From contig CAIRQX010000103.1 of NCBI GenBank assembly GCA_903880855.1, forward strand, positions 125,161 to 178,178: a stretch of 53,018 bases of DNA, written 5' to 3'. This stretch comes from an uncultured Burkholderiales bacterium (GTDB taxonomy: Bacteria > Pseudomonadota > Gammaproteobacteria > Burkholderiales > Burkholderiaceae_C). The translations under genes were made by a program, and so were the position numbers. This document shows, one piece after another, positions 17,675-25,942 of this stretch. The first letter of the stretch is position 1, and every line of letters starts with the position of its first letter. The notes beneath the pieces were generated by a model. The model ran no database searches. It saw nothing but the letters and a program-made list of their open reading frames with translations, and was not told the origin of the DNA.

Positions 17675-18585
17675 TTGTCATCACCTCCTTGTTGCCATGC
17701 ACGTCTTTGGAGGCCGAAGTAGCTAAACATGATGGCTGCGAGCAAGAACGGCACCATCGCAATCGAGATCGCTGCGCCTTCGCCAAGCGCACCACCTGAA
17801 ATAGCGCGCTGGAAAGACAGCGTTGCCATCAAGTGCGTGGCATTCAAAGGCCCACCGCGTGTGATGACATAAATAAGTTGGAAGTCAGTAAAAGTGAACA
17901 GCACCGAGAAGGTCATGACCACCGCGATGATGGGCGTGAGCAATGGCAATGTCACGTGGTAGAACTGTTGCCAGGGCGTGGCGCCATCAATCGCTGATGC
18001 TTCGTAATACGAAGGCGATATGGTTTGCAAACCGGCTAGCAAAGTAATCGCGACAAAGGGCACACCGCGCCATACGTTGGCTACGATCGTAGAAAACCGT
18101 GCATTCCAAGGCTCGCCCAAGAAGTCGATGTAGGTGTCGATGAATCCCATTTTGACCAAGCCCCAACTGATGATGGAGAACTGCGAATCAAAAATCCACC
18201 AAAAAGCAATGGCAGACAAAGCGGTGGGAACGATATAGGGCAGCAAAATCACTGCTCTGAAAAATGATTTGAAACGAATATTTTTATTCAATAACAAGGC
18301 TAACCAAAGCCCTAAGAAAAACTTGGCAGCACTCGCTATCGTGGTGTAGAACAAGGTGTTGAAAAGCGCTAGCTGGGTGACGCTGTCACCCGCTAGAAAG
18401 ATATAGTTTTCAAGACCAATCCATTCACCAGGCCGCCCCACTTTGGCATCGGTGAATCCGAGCCAAACGCCCAAACCCAAGGGGTACGTCAGAAACAGCA
18501 GCAGCAGCACAGCGGCTGGCAGCATAAAAACCAAGCCGAGCACATTGCGGCTGTTCTGAAGTTTCTCGAGAATGGGTGTCGTCAT
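17671..18585 (-). CDS. Carbohydrate ABC transporter permease (MalF/UgpA type)
   Basis: A 304-aa permease; the first membrane segment is LVFMLPAAVLLLLFLTYPLG. The EAA loop is YYEASAIDGATPWQQFYHVT. It forms a heterodimer with the 16802-17674 product. It follows the binding-protein gene by 26 bp. The hydrophilic end RRAWQQGGDDK is encoded by the bases that also form the next gene's ribosome-binding site. Confidence 0.95.
   Translation of the reverse strand: MTTPILEKLQNSRNVLGLVFMLPAAVLLLLFLTYPLGLGVWLGFTDAKVGRPGEWIGLENYIFLAGDSVTQLALFNTLFYTTIASAAKFFLGLWLALLLNKNIRFKSFFRAVILLPYIVPTALSAIAFWWIFDSQFSIISWGLVKMGFIDTYIDFLGEPWNARFSTIVANVWRGVPFVAITLLAGLQTISPSYYEASAIDGATPWQQFYHVTLPLLTPIIAVVMTFSVLFTFTDFQLIYVITRGGPLNATHLMATLSFQRAISGGALGEGAAISIAMVPFLLAAIMFSYFGLQRRAWQQGGDDK
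17680..17690 (-). promoter_or_regulatory. Near-perfect Shine-Dalgarno for the MalG-type permease
   Basis: The minus strand reads AAGGAGGTGAT, 11 consecutive bases complementary to the 3' end of 16S rRNA, ending six nt before the ATG at 17674. It lies inside the last codons of the preceding permease and fixes the start codon. It likely secures 1:1 production of the two permeases. Confidence 0.8.
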
Positions 18586-18611
18586 AGGGGCAGAGGTTTC
18601 AGGAATTGTCT

Positions 18612-19943
18612 TTAGACTTTGTAGTAACGCTCGGCACGCTTTTGCGCGCGCTCTGCCGCTTCTTTCGGAGTCTTGGAGCCGCTTGCAGCTTCGGCCACCA
18701 TGTTGACAACGATGAAGTCAGCGCCTGCGCCTGCTGATGCATAGCCGAGTTTGCCGGCGTAGCCAGCAGGGCGCATGTTTTTGACGCAATCGCGGTAAGG
18801 CGTGTGCTTAGGATCAGACGTCCAAATAGCCGTCTTTTCATACGCTGCCAAAGGCTGAGCGATGTAGCCGCCTGCTGCAGTCAACCATGGATCGAACTGC
18901 TCTTTCTCCATCATGAAGCGCAAGAACTCTTTTGCTGCTTGTGGGTACTTGGTGTACTTCATGATCATTTGGTTGAAGAACAAATGCGATTCCGTTGCCA
19001 CACCGACAGGGCCGATAGGGTAGTTGGCATGGAACACGTCAGAATTGAGTTCACGCACTTTGGGGTCTGGTGAAGTTTTGGTAGCGTAGTAAATCGAGAT
19101 GCCGTTATTGGTGACACTGATTTGACCGTCCAAGAATGCTTTGTTGTTATTGGGGTCGAGCCAAGACAAAGTGCCAGGAATGAAGGTGGCATACAACTCT
19201 TTCGCGTATTCCAAAGCCTTGATGGTCTCTGGACTATCGATCACCACCTTGTTGTCTTTGTCGACCAACTTGCCACCAAATGCCCACATGAGCCAGTTAC
19301 ACCACAAGCCATCGCCCGTAGCGTTGCCAAGTGCAAAGCCGACAGGAGTGCCTTTTTCTTTCAGGGCTTTACACATGCGCAAGAAGCTATCGGTGTCTTT
19401 AGGAAAACTATCGATACCTGCGGCTTTGAGCATGCTCTGGCGATAGACCATCATCGCGCCAGCAGCACCTAAAGGCACGCCGATCCATTTTTTGCCATCG
19501 GGCTTGAGGTATGTTTGTGCAGCTGGATAAAAGCCACCGTATTTTTTGCCTAAGTACTCGCACAGGTCGGTGACGTCGAGGAGTTTTTCTGGGTACAGAT
19601 TCGCATCATCGTTGGTCGACAAAATAATGTCTGGACCGGCGCCCGTGTTGGCGGCAACAGCCGCTTTAGGGCGAACGTCTTCCCAACCTTCGTTATCGAC
19701 GCGCACTTCAATGCCAGTAGCTTCGGTGAATTTCTTCACGTTTGCCATGTAGGCATCGATATCGCCTTGCACGAAACGGCTCCAACGCAAAACGCGCAAC
19801 TTCGCACCTTTCTCAGGCTTGAGGTTCATCGTCTGGGCTTGAGCCGCAGGGGCAAAGCTCAAAGCCCCGGCGCCAAGCGTCGAGGACGCGGCTGCCACCG
19901 TAGCAGTGCTTTCTAAAAAATTTCGTCGATTGAACTTAGTCAT
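18612..19943 (-). CDS. Extracellular solute-binding protein, family 1 (ABC importer)
   Basis: A 443-aa periplasmic receptor. It has a Tat-type signal (FNRRNFLEST at residues 4-13, then a hydrophobic stretch ending SFAPAAQAQ). The mature part shows the family-1 pattern, for example FTEATGIEVRVDNEGWEDV and ANTGAGPDIILSTNDDA. SD AAAGGAG lies eight nt before the ATG. It lies between the ATPase and permease genes. The family binds sugars, polyols or glycerol phosphate; the ligand here cannot be named. Confidence 0.94.
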   Translation of the reverse strand: MTKFNRRNFLESTATVAAASSTLGAGALSFAPAAQAQTMNLKPEKGAKLRVLRWSRFVQGDIDAYMANVKKFTEATGIEVRVDNEGWEDVRPKAAVAANTGAGPDIILSTNDDANLYPEKLLDVTDLCEYLGKKYGGFYPAAQTYLKPDGKKWIGVPLGAAGAMMVYRQSMLKAAGIDSFPKDTDSFLRMCKALKEKGTPVGFALGNATGDGLWCNWLMWAFGGKLVDKDNKVVIDSPETIKALEYAKELYATFIPGTLSWLDPNNNKAFLDGQISVTNNGISIYYATKTSPDPKVRELNSDVFHANYPIGPVGVATESHLFFNQMIMKYTKYPQAAKEFLRFMMEKEQFDPWLTAAGGYIAQPLAAYEKTAIWTSDPKHTPYRDCVKNMRPAGYAGKLGYASAGAGADFIVVNMVAEAASGSKTPKEAAERAQKRAERYYKV

Positions 19944-19992
19944 GAATAGTCTCCTTTGGATAAATTAAAACGGACTGACAACGGGAAAAAAA

Positions 19993-21066
19993 TTAGGCGG
20001 CGAGACGAACACCAGTTTGGGAATCAAACAAATGTGCGCGTGTGAGGTCGGGTATCAAATGAATCGTGCTGTCAACATCGAAATCATGACGCTCCCTGAA
20101 AACAGCTGATAACTCAGTAGATCCATGGCGACACGCAACAAAGGTGTCCATGCCGGTGGGTTCCATCACGACTACCCGAGCAGAAATGCCGCCAGAATTG
20201 GCAAGCGTTAAGTGTTCAGGGCGTATGCCAAAAACCGCGGGTTGCCCATCTATTCCGCCGGACCCTTGCGGAGCATCCAGCAGTGTTCCATCGGACAACT
20301 CGATACGCGCAGTGCCGCCACTGCGACGCACAGTGCACGGCAAGAAATTCATAGCGGGTGAACCGATAAACCCAGCCACAAATTGGTTGGCAGGCATGTC
20401 ATATAAATTGAGTGGAGAGCCCGTTTGTTCAATACGGCCATCACGCATCACCACAATTTTGTCGCCCATGGTCATCGCTTCGATTTGGTCGTGGGTGACG
20501 TAAATAGAAGTGGTTTTGAGGCGCTGGTGCAGTTCTTTGATCTCGCTGCGCATGGCCACACGCAATTTGGCGTCTAGGTTAGAGAGGGGTTCGTCAAATA
20601 AGAAAACCTGTGGGTTACGCACAATCGCGCGACCCATCGCAACACGTTGGCGTTGGCCGCCAGACAGTTGACGGGGATAGCGTTCAAGTAGTGGATCAAG
20701 AGCCAAAATTTCTGCAGCGCGGCGTACCTTGGTTTCTATATCGGTTTTGCTTTCTTTGGCTAGTTCAAGGGAGAAAGCCATGTTTTGGCGCACTGTCATG
20801 TGTGGATACAGCGCATAGTTTTGAAACACCATGGCGATGTCCCGCTCTTTGGGGGGTAGATCGTTGACGCGCTTGTCACCAATACGAATTTCACCTGAAC
20901 TAATTTGTTCTAAACCAGCGATCATACGCAAAAGCGTGGATTTACCGCAACCAGAGGGACCGACTAGAACGGTGAATGACCCGTCTTGGATATCAATGTC
21001 TACACCGTGAAGAATGGGTACTTCACCAAAATTCTTTTTAACCGATGCAATCGTGACGCTAGCCAT
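19993..21066 (-). CDS. ABC transporter ATP-binding protein, UgpC/MalK type
   Basis: A 357-aa ATPase that powers the importer. Walker A is GPSGCGKST at residues 36-44, the signature is QLSGGQRQRVAMGRA, Walker B is VFLFDEPLSNLDAKLR, and the switch histidine is in YVTHDQIEAMT. A C-terminal TOBE-like regulatory domain follows (FGIRPEHLTL). The start at 21066 is preferred over 21108 because SD AGGAA precedes it and the sequence MASVTIASVKKNFG is typical. It is the first gene of the operon. Confidence 0.96.
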   Translation of the reverse strand: MASVTIASVKKNFGEVPILHGVDIDIQDGSFTVLVGPSGCGKSTLLRMIAGLEQISSGEIRIGDKRVNDLPPKERDIAMVFQNYALYPHMTVRQNMAFSLELAKESKTDIETKVRRAAEILALDPLLERYPRQLSGGQRQRVAMGRAIVRNPQVFLFDEPLSNLDAKLRVAMRSEIKELHQRLKTTSIYVTHDQIEAMTMGDKIVVMRDGRIEQTGSPLNLYDMPANQFVAGFIGSPAMNFLPCTVRRSGGTARIELSDGTLLDAPQGSGGIDGQPAVFGIRPEHLTLANSGGISARVVVMEPTGMDTFVACRHGSTELSAVFRERHDFDVDSTIHLIPDLTRAHLFDSQTGVRLAA

Positions 21067-21128
21067 GTATAGATTTCCTGCTGCTGATATTTCGTTGCGC
21101 AGTATCACACGCTAATGGTCATATCAAT

Positions 21129-21192
21129 ACTATGTTTTACCCCCATGTGCGTCACAAATGCAACTATATGGTTCGTAACTTGGGGGTATAGT
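21129..21192. promoter_or_regulatory. Long-spaced inverted repeat between divergent ABC and EamA genes
   Basis: ACCCCCA (21139-21145) and TGGGGGT (21181-21187) are perfect 7-bp arms whose centres are 42 bp apart, about four helical turns. Outer bases ACTAT (21129-21133) and ATAGT (21188-21192) extend the symmetry with a shifted offset. It occupies the middle of the 153-bp divergent gap, suggesting two operator sites joined by a DNA loop; inference only. Confidence 0.4.
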
Positions 21193-21219
21193 GTTTGCAA
21201 GTCGCTTACTTTTTGATAC

Positions 21220-22116
21220 ATGACGCAACTCTTTGGCGACAGTTCTAAAAACCGAAAAATCGGTATTGCACTCGTCACTCTCACCACTTTGATGTTTGCC
21301 AGCTTGGATACCAGCGCCAAGTGGTTGGTTTTATCCTTGCCCGTTTTGCAAGTGGTGTGGATGCGATTTTTCTCCCAAGTGCTATTCACTGCCGCTGTAT
21401 TTGCCCCCACGATGGGATGGGGCATGTTTCGCGTAGTCAACCTGAAACTCCAATGCCTTCGTGGTCTTATCTTGGCGTTGATGACCGCCCTGAATTTTCT
21501 AGCGCTGCAATACCTGCAACTAGCTGAAACAGGCGCCATTCAATTTTCTGTGCCTATCTTGATTGCGGTTTTATCGTCTTGGTGGCTCAAAGAAAAGCTT
21601 GATGTTGCAAGTTGGATTGCCATTTGGGTGGGGTTTGCTGGCGTACTGGTCATCATTCGGCCTGGCAGCCACGCTTTTCATCCTGCTATTTTCTTGAGTG
21701 TGATGAACGCTTTTTTGTATGCGGGGTTCAATATGCTGACACGCCGCTTGGCAGCTAGTGAAAATCCAGTGTCTACCCAATTGTTCTCTGCGGCTGTTTC
21801 TGCCGTCGTTTTGGCTCCGTTTGCATGGTCCCAATGGCAAACACCCGAGGGCGTGTTGACTTGGGTCATTATTGGCTTGATAGGTGTTTTTGCAGGCTTG
21901 GGCCATTTATCCGTCGCATCAGCCCATCGTTATGCCTCAGCTGCCTTCCTAGGTCCTTTTTTATACCAACAAATTTTGTATATGACCTTAGGTGGTTGGT
22001 TAGTTTTTGGTCAGACACCAGACCATGCGGTTGCTTTAGGTGCTGTGATCGTGGTTGCCAGTGGCATGTTTTTGCTATGGCGAGAAATGCGCACCAAGGT
22101 ATCATCAGTGTTATGA
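21220..22116 (+). CDS. EamA/DMT-superfamily permease
   Basis: A 298-aa inner-membrane protein with about ten hydrophobic segments and two repeated EamA halves. Examples are IALVTLTTLMFASLDTSAKW at the start and the motif TGAIQFSVPILIAVLSSWWLKEKL, split as TGAIQFSVPILI and SSWWLKEKL, at the end of the first half. The family exports amino acids or other metabolites, or acts as a metabolite exchanger; the substrate is unknown. The stop overlaps the next ATG (ATGA), linking it to the ParA-like gene. Confidence 0.93.
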   Translation: MTQLFGDSSKNRKIGIALVTLTTLMFASLDTSAKWLVLSLPVLQVVWMRFFSQVLFTAAVFAPTMGWGMFRVVNLKLQCLRGLILALMTALNFLALQYLQLAETGAIQFSVPILIAVLSSWWLKEKLDVASWIAIWVGFAGVLVIIRPGSHAFHPAIFLSVMNAFLYAGFNMLTRRLAASENPVSTQLFSAAVSAVVLAPFAWSQWQTPEGVLTWVIIGLIGVFAGLGHLSVASAHRYASAAFLGPFLYQQILYMTLGGWLVFGQTPDHAVALGAVIVVASGMFLLWREMRTKVSSVL

Positions 22117-22739
22117 AAGTTGTTGTGATTGCTAACCCCAAAGGGGGCTCCGGTAAATCTACTTTATCTACGAATATTGCGGGTTATTTCGCGAGTTGCG
22201 GGCATCAAGTGATGCTTGGAGACGCGGATGTGCAACGGTCGGCTAAATTTTGGGTGACGCAACGCCCTGAGACATTGCCCAAAATTTCTACATGGGAATA
22301 CGAAGCTGACTTAATTTATACCGCCAAGCCTTATAAAGATACCACCCACGTCGTCATTGACACTCCTGGCGGCCTGACTGGTTGGCGCATGCAAGAGGTC
22401 ATAGGCAGAGCCGACAAAATCATTGTTCCCATCATGCCAAGCATGTTTGATATGCAAGCTACCCATGCATTCATTGTCAAGTTGTTGCAACTCAAACGTG
22501 CCCATACCACTCATGTAGCCGTAGTAGGTAACCGTGTCGATTCACGAACTGTTGCCGCAGCCAATCTTAAAAAATTCATGGATTCACTCAACGTTCCTGT
22601 CTTGACTTACATACGTGATACGCAGTACTACGTGCACATGGCGGCCCACGGCCTGTCTATGTTCGACATATCAGCTTCTAAAGTGCAGCGCGACCTCGAT
22701 CAATGGCAACCTATTTGCCAATGGTTAGACGCTGACTAG
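22113..22739 (+). CDS. Orphan ParA/MinD-family P-loop ATPase
   Basis: A 208-aa ATPase with the deviant Walker A KGGSGKST at residues 10-17 (two lysines, the ParA hallmark), a switch I region LGDADVQRSAKFW, and Walker B HVVIDTPGG. It is short and lacks a helix-turn-helix domain, as in ParA2/Soj-like or protein-positioning ATPases. No ParB or other cargo gene is adjacent. The ATG at 22113 overlaps the EamA stop; an in-frame extension back to 21825 is rejected because it would overlap a real gene. Cargo and function are unknown. Confidence 0.92.
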   Translation: MKVVVIANPKGGSGKSTLSTNIAGYFASCGHQVMLGDADVQRSAKFWVTQRPETLPKISTWEYEADLIYTAKPYKDTTHVVIDTPGGLTGWRMQEVIGRADKIIVPIMPSMFDMQATHAFIVKLLQLKRAHTTHVAVVGNRVDSRTVAAANLKKFMDSLNVPVLTYIRDTQYYVHMAAHGLSMFDISASKVQRDLDQWQPICQWLDAD

Positions 22740-22778
22740 TTATCAACTTTCCATAATTTAAATACGTAGGAGATACGC

Positions 22779-23981
22779 ATGGTTGCCATCAGTCAACGCG
22801 CACAGGGGTTAGGCACAGAAAACGCTTTCGTCGTATTGGCTGAAGTCAATCAATTGATCCGTGAAGGGCGCGACATCATTTCGTTTTGTATCGGCCAGCC
22901 AGACTTTCCAACGCCAACCAATATCCAAGACGCAGGTGTAAAAGCGATTCGCGAAGGCAAACATGGTTACACAGCATCTGCTGGTATTCCTGAATTAAGA
23001 CAGGCAGCAGCAGACTATTTGAACCGCACGCGTACTGGAATCAAGGTCGACCCCAATGATGTCGTCGTCGCTGCTGGAGCCAAGCCATTTATTGGTTACT
23101 CCATCTTGTCCGTAACAGACTTTGGTGCGGGCGATGAAGTGATTTATCCCGTTCCAGGGTTTCCGATTTATGAGTCTCAAATCAAAGCCAATGGGGCAGT
23201 GGGCGTACCTATCTTTTTGCGTGAAGACCGTAACTTTGGCTTTGACCCACAAGAGCTAGCCGACAAAATCACACCGCGTACCAAGTTGTTGATTTTGAAT
23301 TCACCGCACAACCCAACGGGCGGCATCATTCCACGTAAAGACTTGGAGGCCATTGCAGAGATCTTGCGTAAGCATCCGCAAATTTGGATATTTGCAGATG
23401 AAATCTATGGGCAACTGGTGTATGACGGCGCATTCGAATCCATCGCCTCTCTACCTGGGATGCAAGAGCGCACCATCATCTCTGATGGTTGCTCCAAAAC
23501 ATGGGCGATGACAGGTTGGCGTTTGGGATTTGCTGCCAACAAAAAACTCGCACCATTTTTCACAAACTGGATTACCAACACCGAGTCATGTGCCTCGCAC
23601 ATCACGCAATGGGCAGGGGTAGAAGCATTGAATGGTCCACAGACCGATGCCCAACGCATGCACGACATATTTCACAAACGTCGTGATTTGATCGTAGGTT
23701 TGCTAAATGGCGTGCCTGGCATCACTTGCAAATCACCTGGCGGTGCTTTTTATGCATGGCCCAATGTGACCGAGGCCTGCAAGTTGACGAAGTGCGCAGA
23801 TTCAGAAGAGTTTCGCAAGCGCCTGCTCAATGAGGCAGGCGTTGCAGTGTTGGCCGATATCCATTTCGGACCCCGTGTGCCCAATGAAGGTCAGCATATT
23901 CGCTTTAGCTATGCGGCTTCAGATGAAGCCATCACGGCAGGTATTGCGCGAGTGGCTGAATTCATTCGGAAAAATTCTTAA
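22779..23981 (+). CDS. PLP-dependent class I/II aminotransferase
   Basis: A 400-aa fold-type I aminotransferase. Landmarks are CIGQPDFPTP near residue 40, YTASAGIPELRQA, LNSPHNPTGG, and DEIYGQLVYDG. The PLP lysine is K240 in ISDGCSKTWAMTGWRLGF, with the phosphate-binding Arg in GWRLG. It resembles the aspartate/aromatic aminotransferase group with broad specificity; the amino donor is not deducible. SD AGGAGA precedes the ATG. It follows the ParA-like gene by 39 bp. Confidence 0.93.
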   Translation: MVAISQRAQGLGTENAFVVLAEVNQLIREGRDIISFCIGQPDFPTPTNIQDAGVKAIREGKHGYTASAGIPELRQAAADYLNRTRTGIKVDPNDVVVAAGAKPFIGYSILSVTDFGAGDEVIYPVPGFPIYESQIKANGAVGVPIFLREDRNFGFDPQELADKITPRTKLLILNSPHNPTGGIIPRKDLEAIAEILRKHPQIWIFADEIYGQLVYDGAFESIASLPGMQERTIISDGCSKTWAMTGWRLGFAANKKLAPFFTNWITNTESCASHITQWAGVEALNGPQTDAQRMHDIFHKRRDLIVGLLNGVPGITCKSPGGAFYAWPNVTEACKLTKCADSEEFRKRLLNEAGVAVLADIHFGPRVPNEGQHIRFSYAASDEAITAGIARVAEFIRKNS

Positions 23982-23990
23982 AGAATTTAG

Positions 23991-24013
23991 CGACAGTTGC
24001 TTACCAACTGTCG
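23991..24013. terminator. Hairpin at a convergent gene junction
   Basis: A perfect 9-bp stem, CGACAGTTG (23991-23999) and CAACTGTCG (24005-24013), has a 5-nt loop containing the stop of the minus-strand TPR gene. There is no T tract. An AT-rich palindrome (AAATTCTT/AAGAATTT, 23972-23988) lies just upstream. Probably a bidirectional transcription brake. Confidence 0.4.
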
Positions 24014-24870
24014 TCGCCACCTGACGATCCGCTGTCGCCCCAAGAGTCGCCACCGCTGCCTGAGTCAAAGCTTCCGAGGTCAGGTTGGGCGGGACTGTCA
24101 AAAGGCACATAGCCTCCAGATTGCGCTGGGGCAGCGTTGGCATGACCAGCACCGTGGTCACCTTCCATCGCTTTCGATAAGGCGTATCCAGCAGCAACGC
24201 CAGCCAATCCACCAATGACGGCACCACCCATGCCAGAACCCATTCCACCAGTTGGTGCAGGACCGTAGGGCTGTTGCTGAGGCGCACCCGGTGCGTACTG
24301 CTGACCAAAACCTCTTTGTGCCACTGGCGACCCATCAGGATTGGTTTGTGGATACGTAGGCGCGTAGTTCGCAGCGGGTGGCGCTGGACGCATGATGCGA
24401 ATGATCAACGCCAATGCCACCAGACCAGCAATGCCAATCCACACATAGTTCAAATTGATTCCGCCGCTTTGGGCGGGTGCGGGCGATTGGGATTGCGCGG
24501 TTGCCACACTGTGTTGCGCAGTTGGCGTTTTGTTTTGCAATTGACTGACTTTGTCAAATACAACATTGAATTTTTCAGGGCTACTGGCAAATTTGAGAGT
24601 TGGGTCAATTTCTTTGGCTTTGAGCAATTCTTGGTGGGCTTGCGCATAGTGTTCTTGACGCGCAAGTACTTGTCCCAATTCGTAATGCGCTTTGGCACTT
24701 TGTGGTTTTTCTGCAATCACTTCCCGAAGCATGCTTTCAGCTTTGGCAAGATTGCCCGCTTGCATTTCTGACTCAATATCTTTTGGCGATGGCAGTGCTA
24801 AAGCCAGGCACGTAGTGAAAGCCAATATCCACGTGAGGAATAGTTTGGTGAGGAGTCGTGAATTGATCAT
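24001..24870 (-). CDS. Membrane-anchored TPR protein with Gly/Ser-rich tail
   Basis: A 289-aa protein of unknown function. A signal or anchor segment (LLTKLFLTWILAFTTCLALA) opens it. TPR-like helices follow (AGNLAKAESMLREVIAEKP, SAKAHYELGQVLARQEHYA). A Gln/Ser-rich linker leads to one clear membrane helix (YVWIGIAGLVALALIIRIM), then a Pro/Gln/Gly-rich region. The tail repeats Asp, Ser and Trp: GSGGDSWGDSG and GGDDSW. The ATG at 24870 has SD AGGAA eight nt upstream; a start at 24897 has none. Such Gly-rich SW tails occur on secreted or envelope proteins; the role here is unknown. Confidence 0.8.
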   Translation of the reverse strand: MINSRLLTKLFLTWILAFTTCLALALPSPKDIESEMQAGNLAKAESMLREVIAEKPQSAKAHYELGQVLARQEHYAQAHQELLKAKEIDPTLKFASSPEKFNVVFDKVSQLQNKTPTAQHSVATAQSQSPAPAQSGGINLNYVWIGIAGLVALALIIRIMRPAPPAANYAPTYPQTNPDGSPVAQRGFGQQYAPGAPQQQPYGPAPTGGMGSGMGGAVIGGLAGVAAGYALSKAMEGDHGAGHANAAPAQSGGYVPFDSPAQPDLGSFDSGSGGDSWGDSGSSGGDDSW

Positions 24871-24896
24871 GCTAGTAATTCCTATTGAAGGTTGCA

Positions 24897-25880
24897 TTAG
24901 TCTGATCTTATTTGATTATCTTTAATGACTTTGGCATATTTCGCAAATTGTTGTTGTGTGCGTGTGGCTAATTCCTCTGGAGATGTTCCTAAAGGAGCCA
25001 ATCCAAGTGTTTCATAACGTTCGCGTAACTCTGGATCAGCCAAAGCTTTGACAATTTCACGATTCAAGCGCGTCACTATGTCTTTGGGCGTTCCAGGTGG
25101 TGCTGTTACCAAAAACCAAGTGCTGAATTCAAATCCAGGTGCGCCAGATTCAGAAATAGTCGGCACATCCGGAAATTGCGGGTGTCTTTGTTTCATAGAT
25201 ACGCCCATGATGCGTAACTTGCCACCTTTGACTAAGCCTGCAACCGTGGCGATACCTTGCATGGTGACAGGCACTTGGCCTGATGCAACGTCTTGCGCTG
25301 CTTGGCTAGCACCTTTGTAGGGAATATGTTTCATCACCGTATTGGTTTGCGAGTTGAACATCGCAAAACCGATATGTTGGGGGCTTCCGTTGCCACCAGA
25401 TGCATAGGCAACGCTGTCTGGCGCTTTCTTGGCTGCGGCAATTAAATCGGCAGTGGTTTTGTAAGGTGAATCGGGTGGCACCGCCAAACAAAATTCAACC
25501 GTAGCCACCAACGATACAAAAGTAAAGTCTTTGAGCGGGTTATACGGCGTGTTGGGGTTGAGGTTGGGCACCATGGTGACCACGCTGTCGTTGAAACCTC
25601 CAATGGTGTAACCATCTGGTGCCGCTTTGGCTAATTTATCGGCGCCAATGATGCCAGCTGCGCCGGTGATGTTTTCAATCACGATGGATTGCCCCATATT
25701 GGCAGACATTTTTTGTGCCAACAGCCTGGCCGCGACATCGACAGCACTGCCAACAGCCAAAGGCAAGATCATGCGAATAGGTTTATTGGGGTAACCCGAT
25801 GGCGCTTGTGCCTGCGCCTGCGAAGCGAAGGTGATGCCCACAGCTACGATGAGGCTTATCAAAAATTTGGTGTGTTTCAT
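24897..25880 (-). CDS. Bug/TctC-type periplasmic solute-binding protein (atypical ligand loop)
   Basis: A 327-aa receptor with Sec signal (KFLISLIVAVGITFASQAQAQ). The first ligand loop reads LPLAVGSAVDVAAR, lacking the PxGG bases of the family pattern seen in every other Bug protein here (for example PAGG or TPGG). The second loop, TGAAGIIGADKLAKAAPDGY, is normal. ATG at 25880 is preferred to a TTG two codons upstream. It follows a malate/lactate dehydrogenase-family gene by 62 bp, so its ligand may be a 2-hydroxy acid. Confidence 0.9.
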   Translation of the reverse strand: MKHTKFLISLIVAVGITFASQAQAQAPSGYPNKPIRMILPLAVGSAVDVAARLLAQKMSANMGQSIVIENITGAAGIIGADKLAKAAPDGYTIGGFNDSVVTMVPNLNPNTPYNPLKDFTFVSLVATVEFCLAVPPDSPYKTTADLIAAAKKAPDSVAYASGGNGSPQHIGFAMFNSQTNTVMKHIPYKGASQAAQDVASGQVPVTMQGIATVAGLVKGGKLRIMGVSMKQRHPQFPDVPTISESGAPGFEFSTWFLVTAPPGTPKDIVTRLNREIVKALADPELRERYETLGLAPLGTSPEELATRTQQQFAKYAKVIKDNQIRSD

Positions 25881-25942
25881 AGTCAATTCGTTACAGAGTT
25901 TTGTATTTCAGGTAAGCTCGTTTTGCGTTTGAAGCGTGCGGC

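Noticed and set aside
21112-21124. 13-mer CTAATGGTCATAT also present at 34184-34196, both upstream of ABC operons
   Set aside because: About twenty repeated 13-mers are expected by chance in 53 kb, and the distances to the start codons differ.
21825-22112. Long N-terminal extension of the ParA-like protein
   Set aside because: It would be read inside the EamA gene in another frame; MKVVVIANPKGGSGKS is the natural ParA N-terminus.
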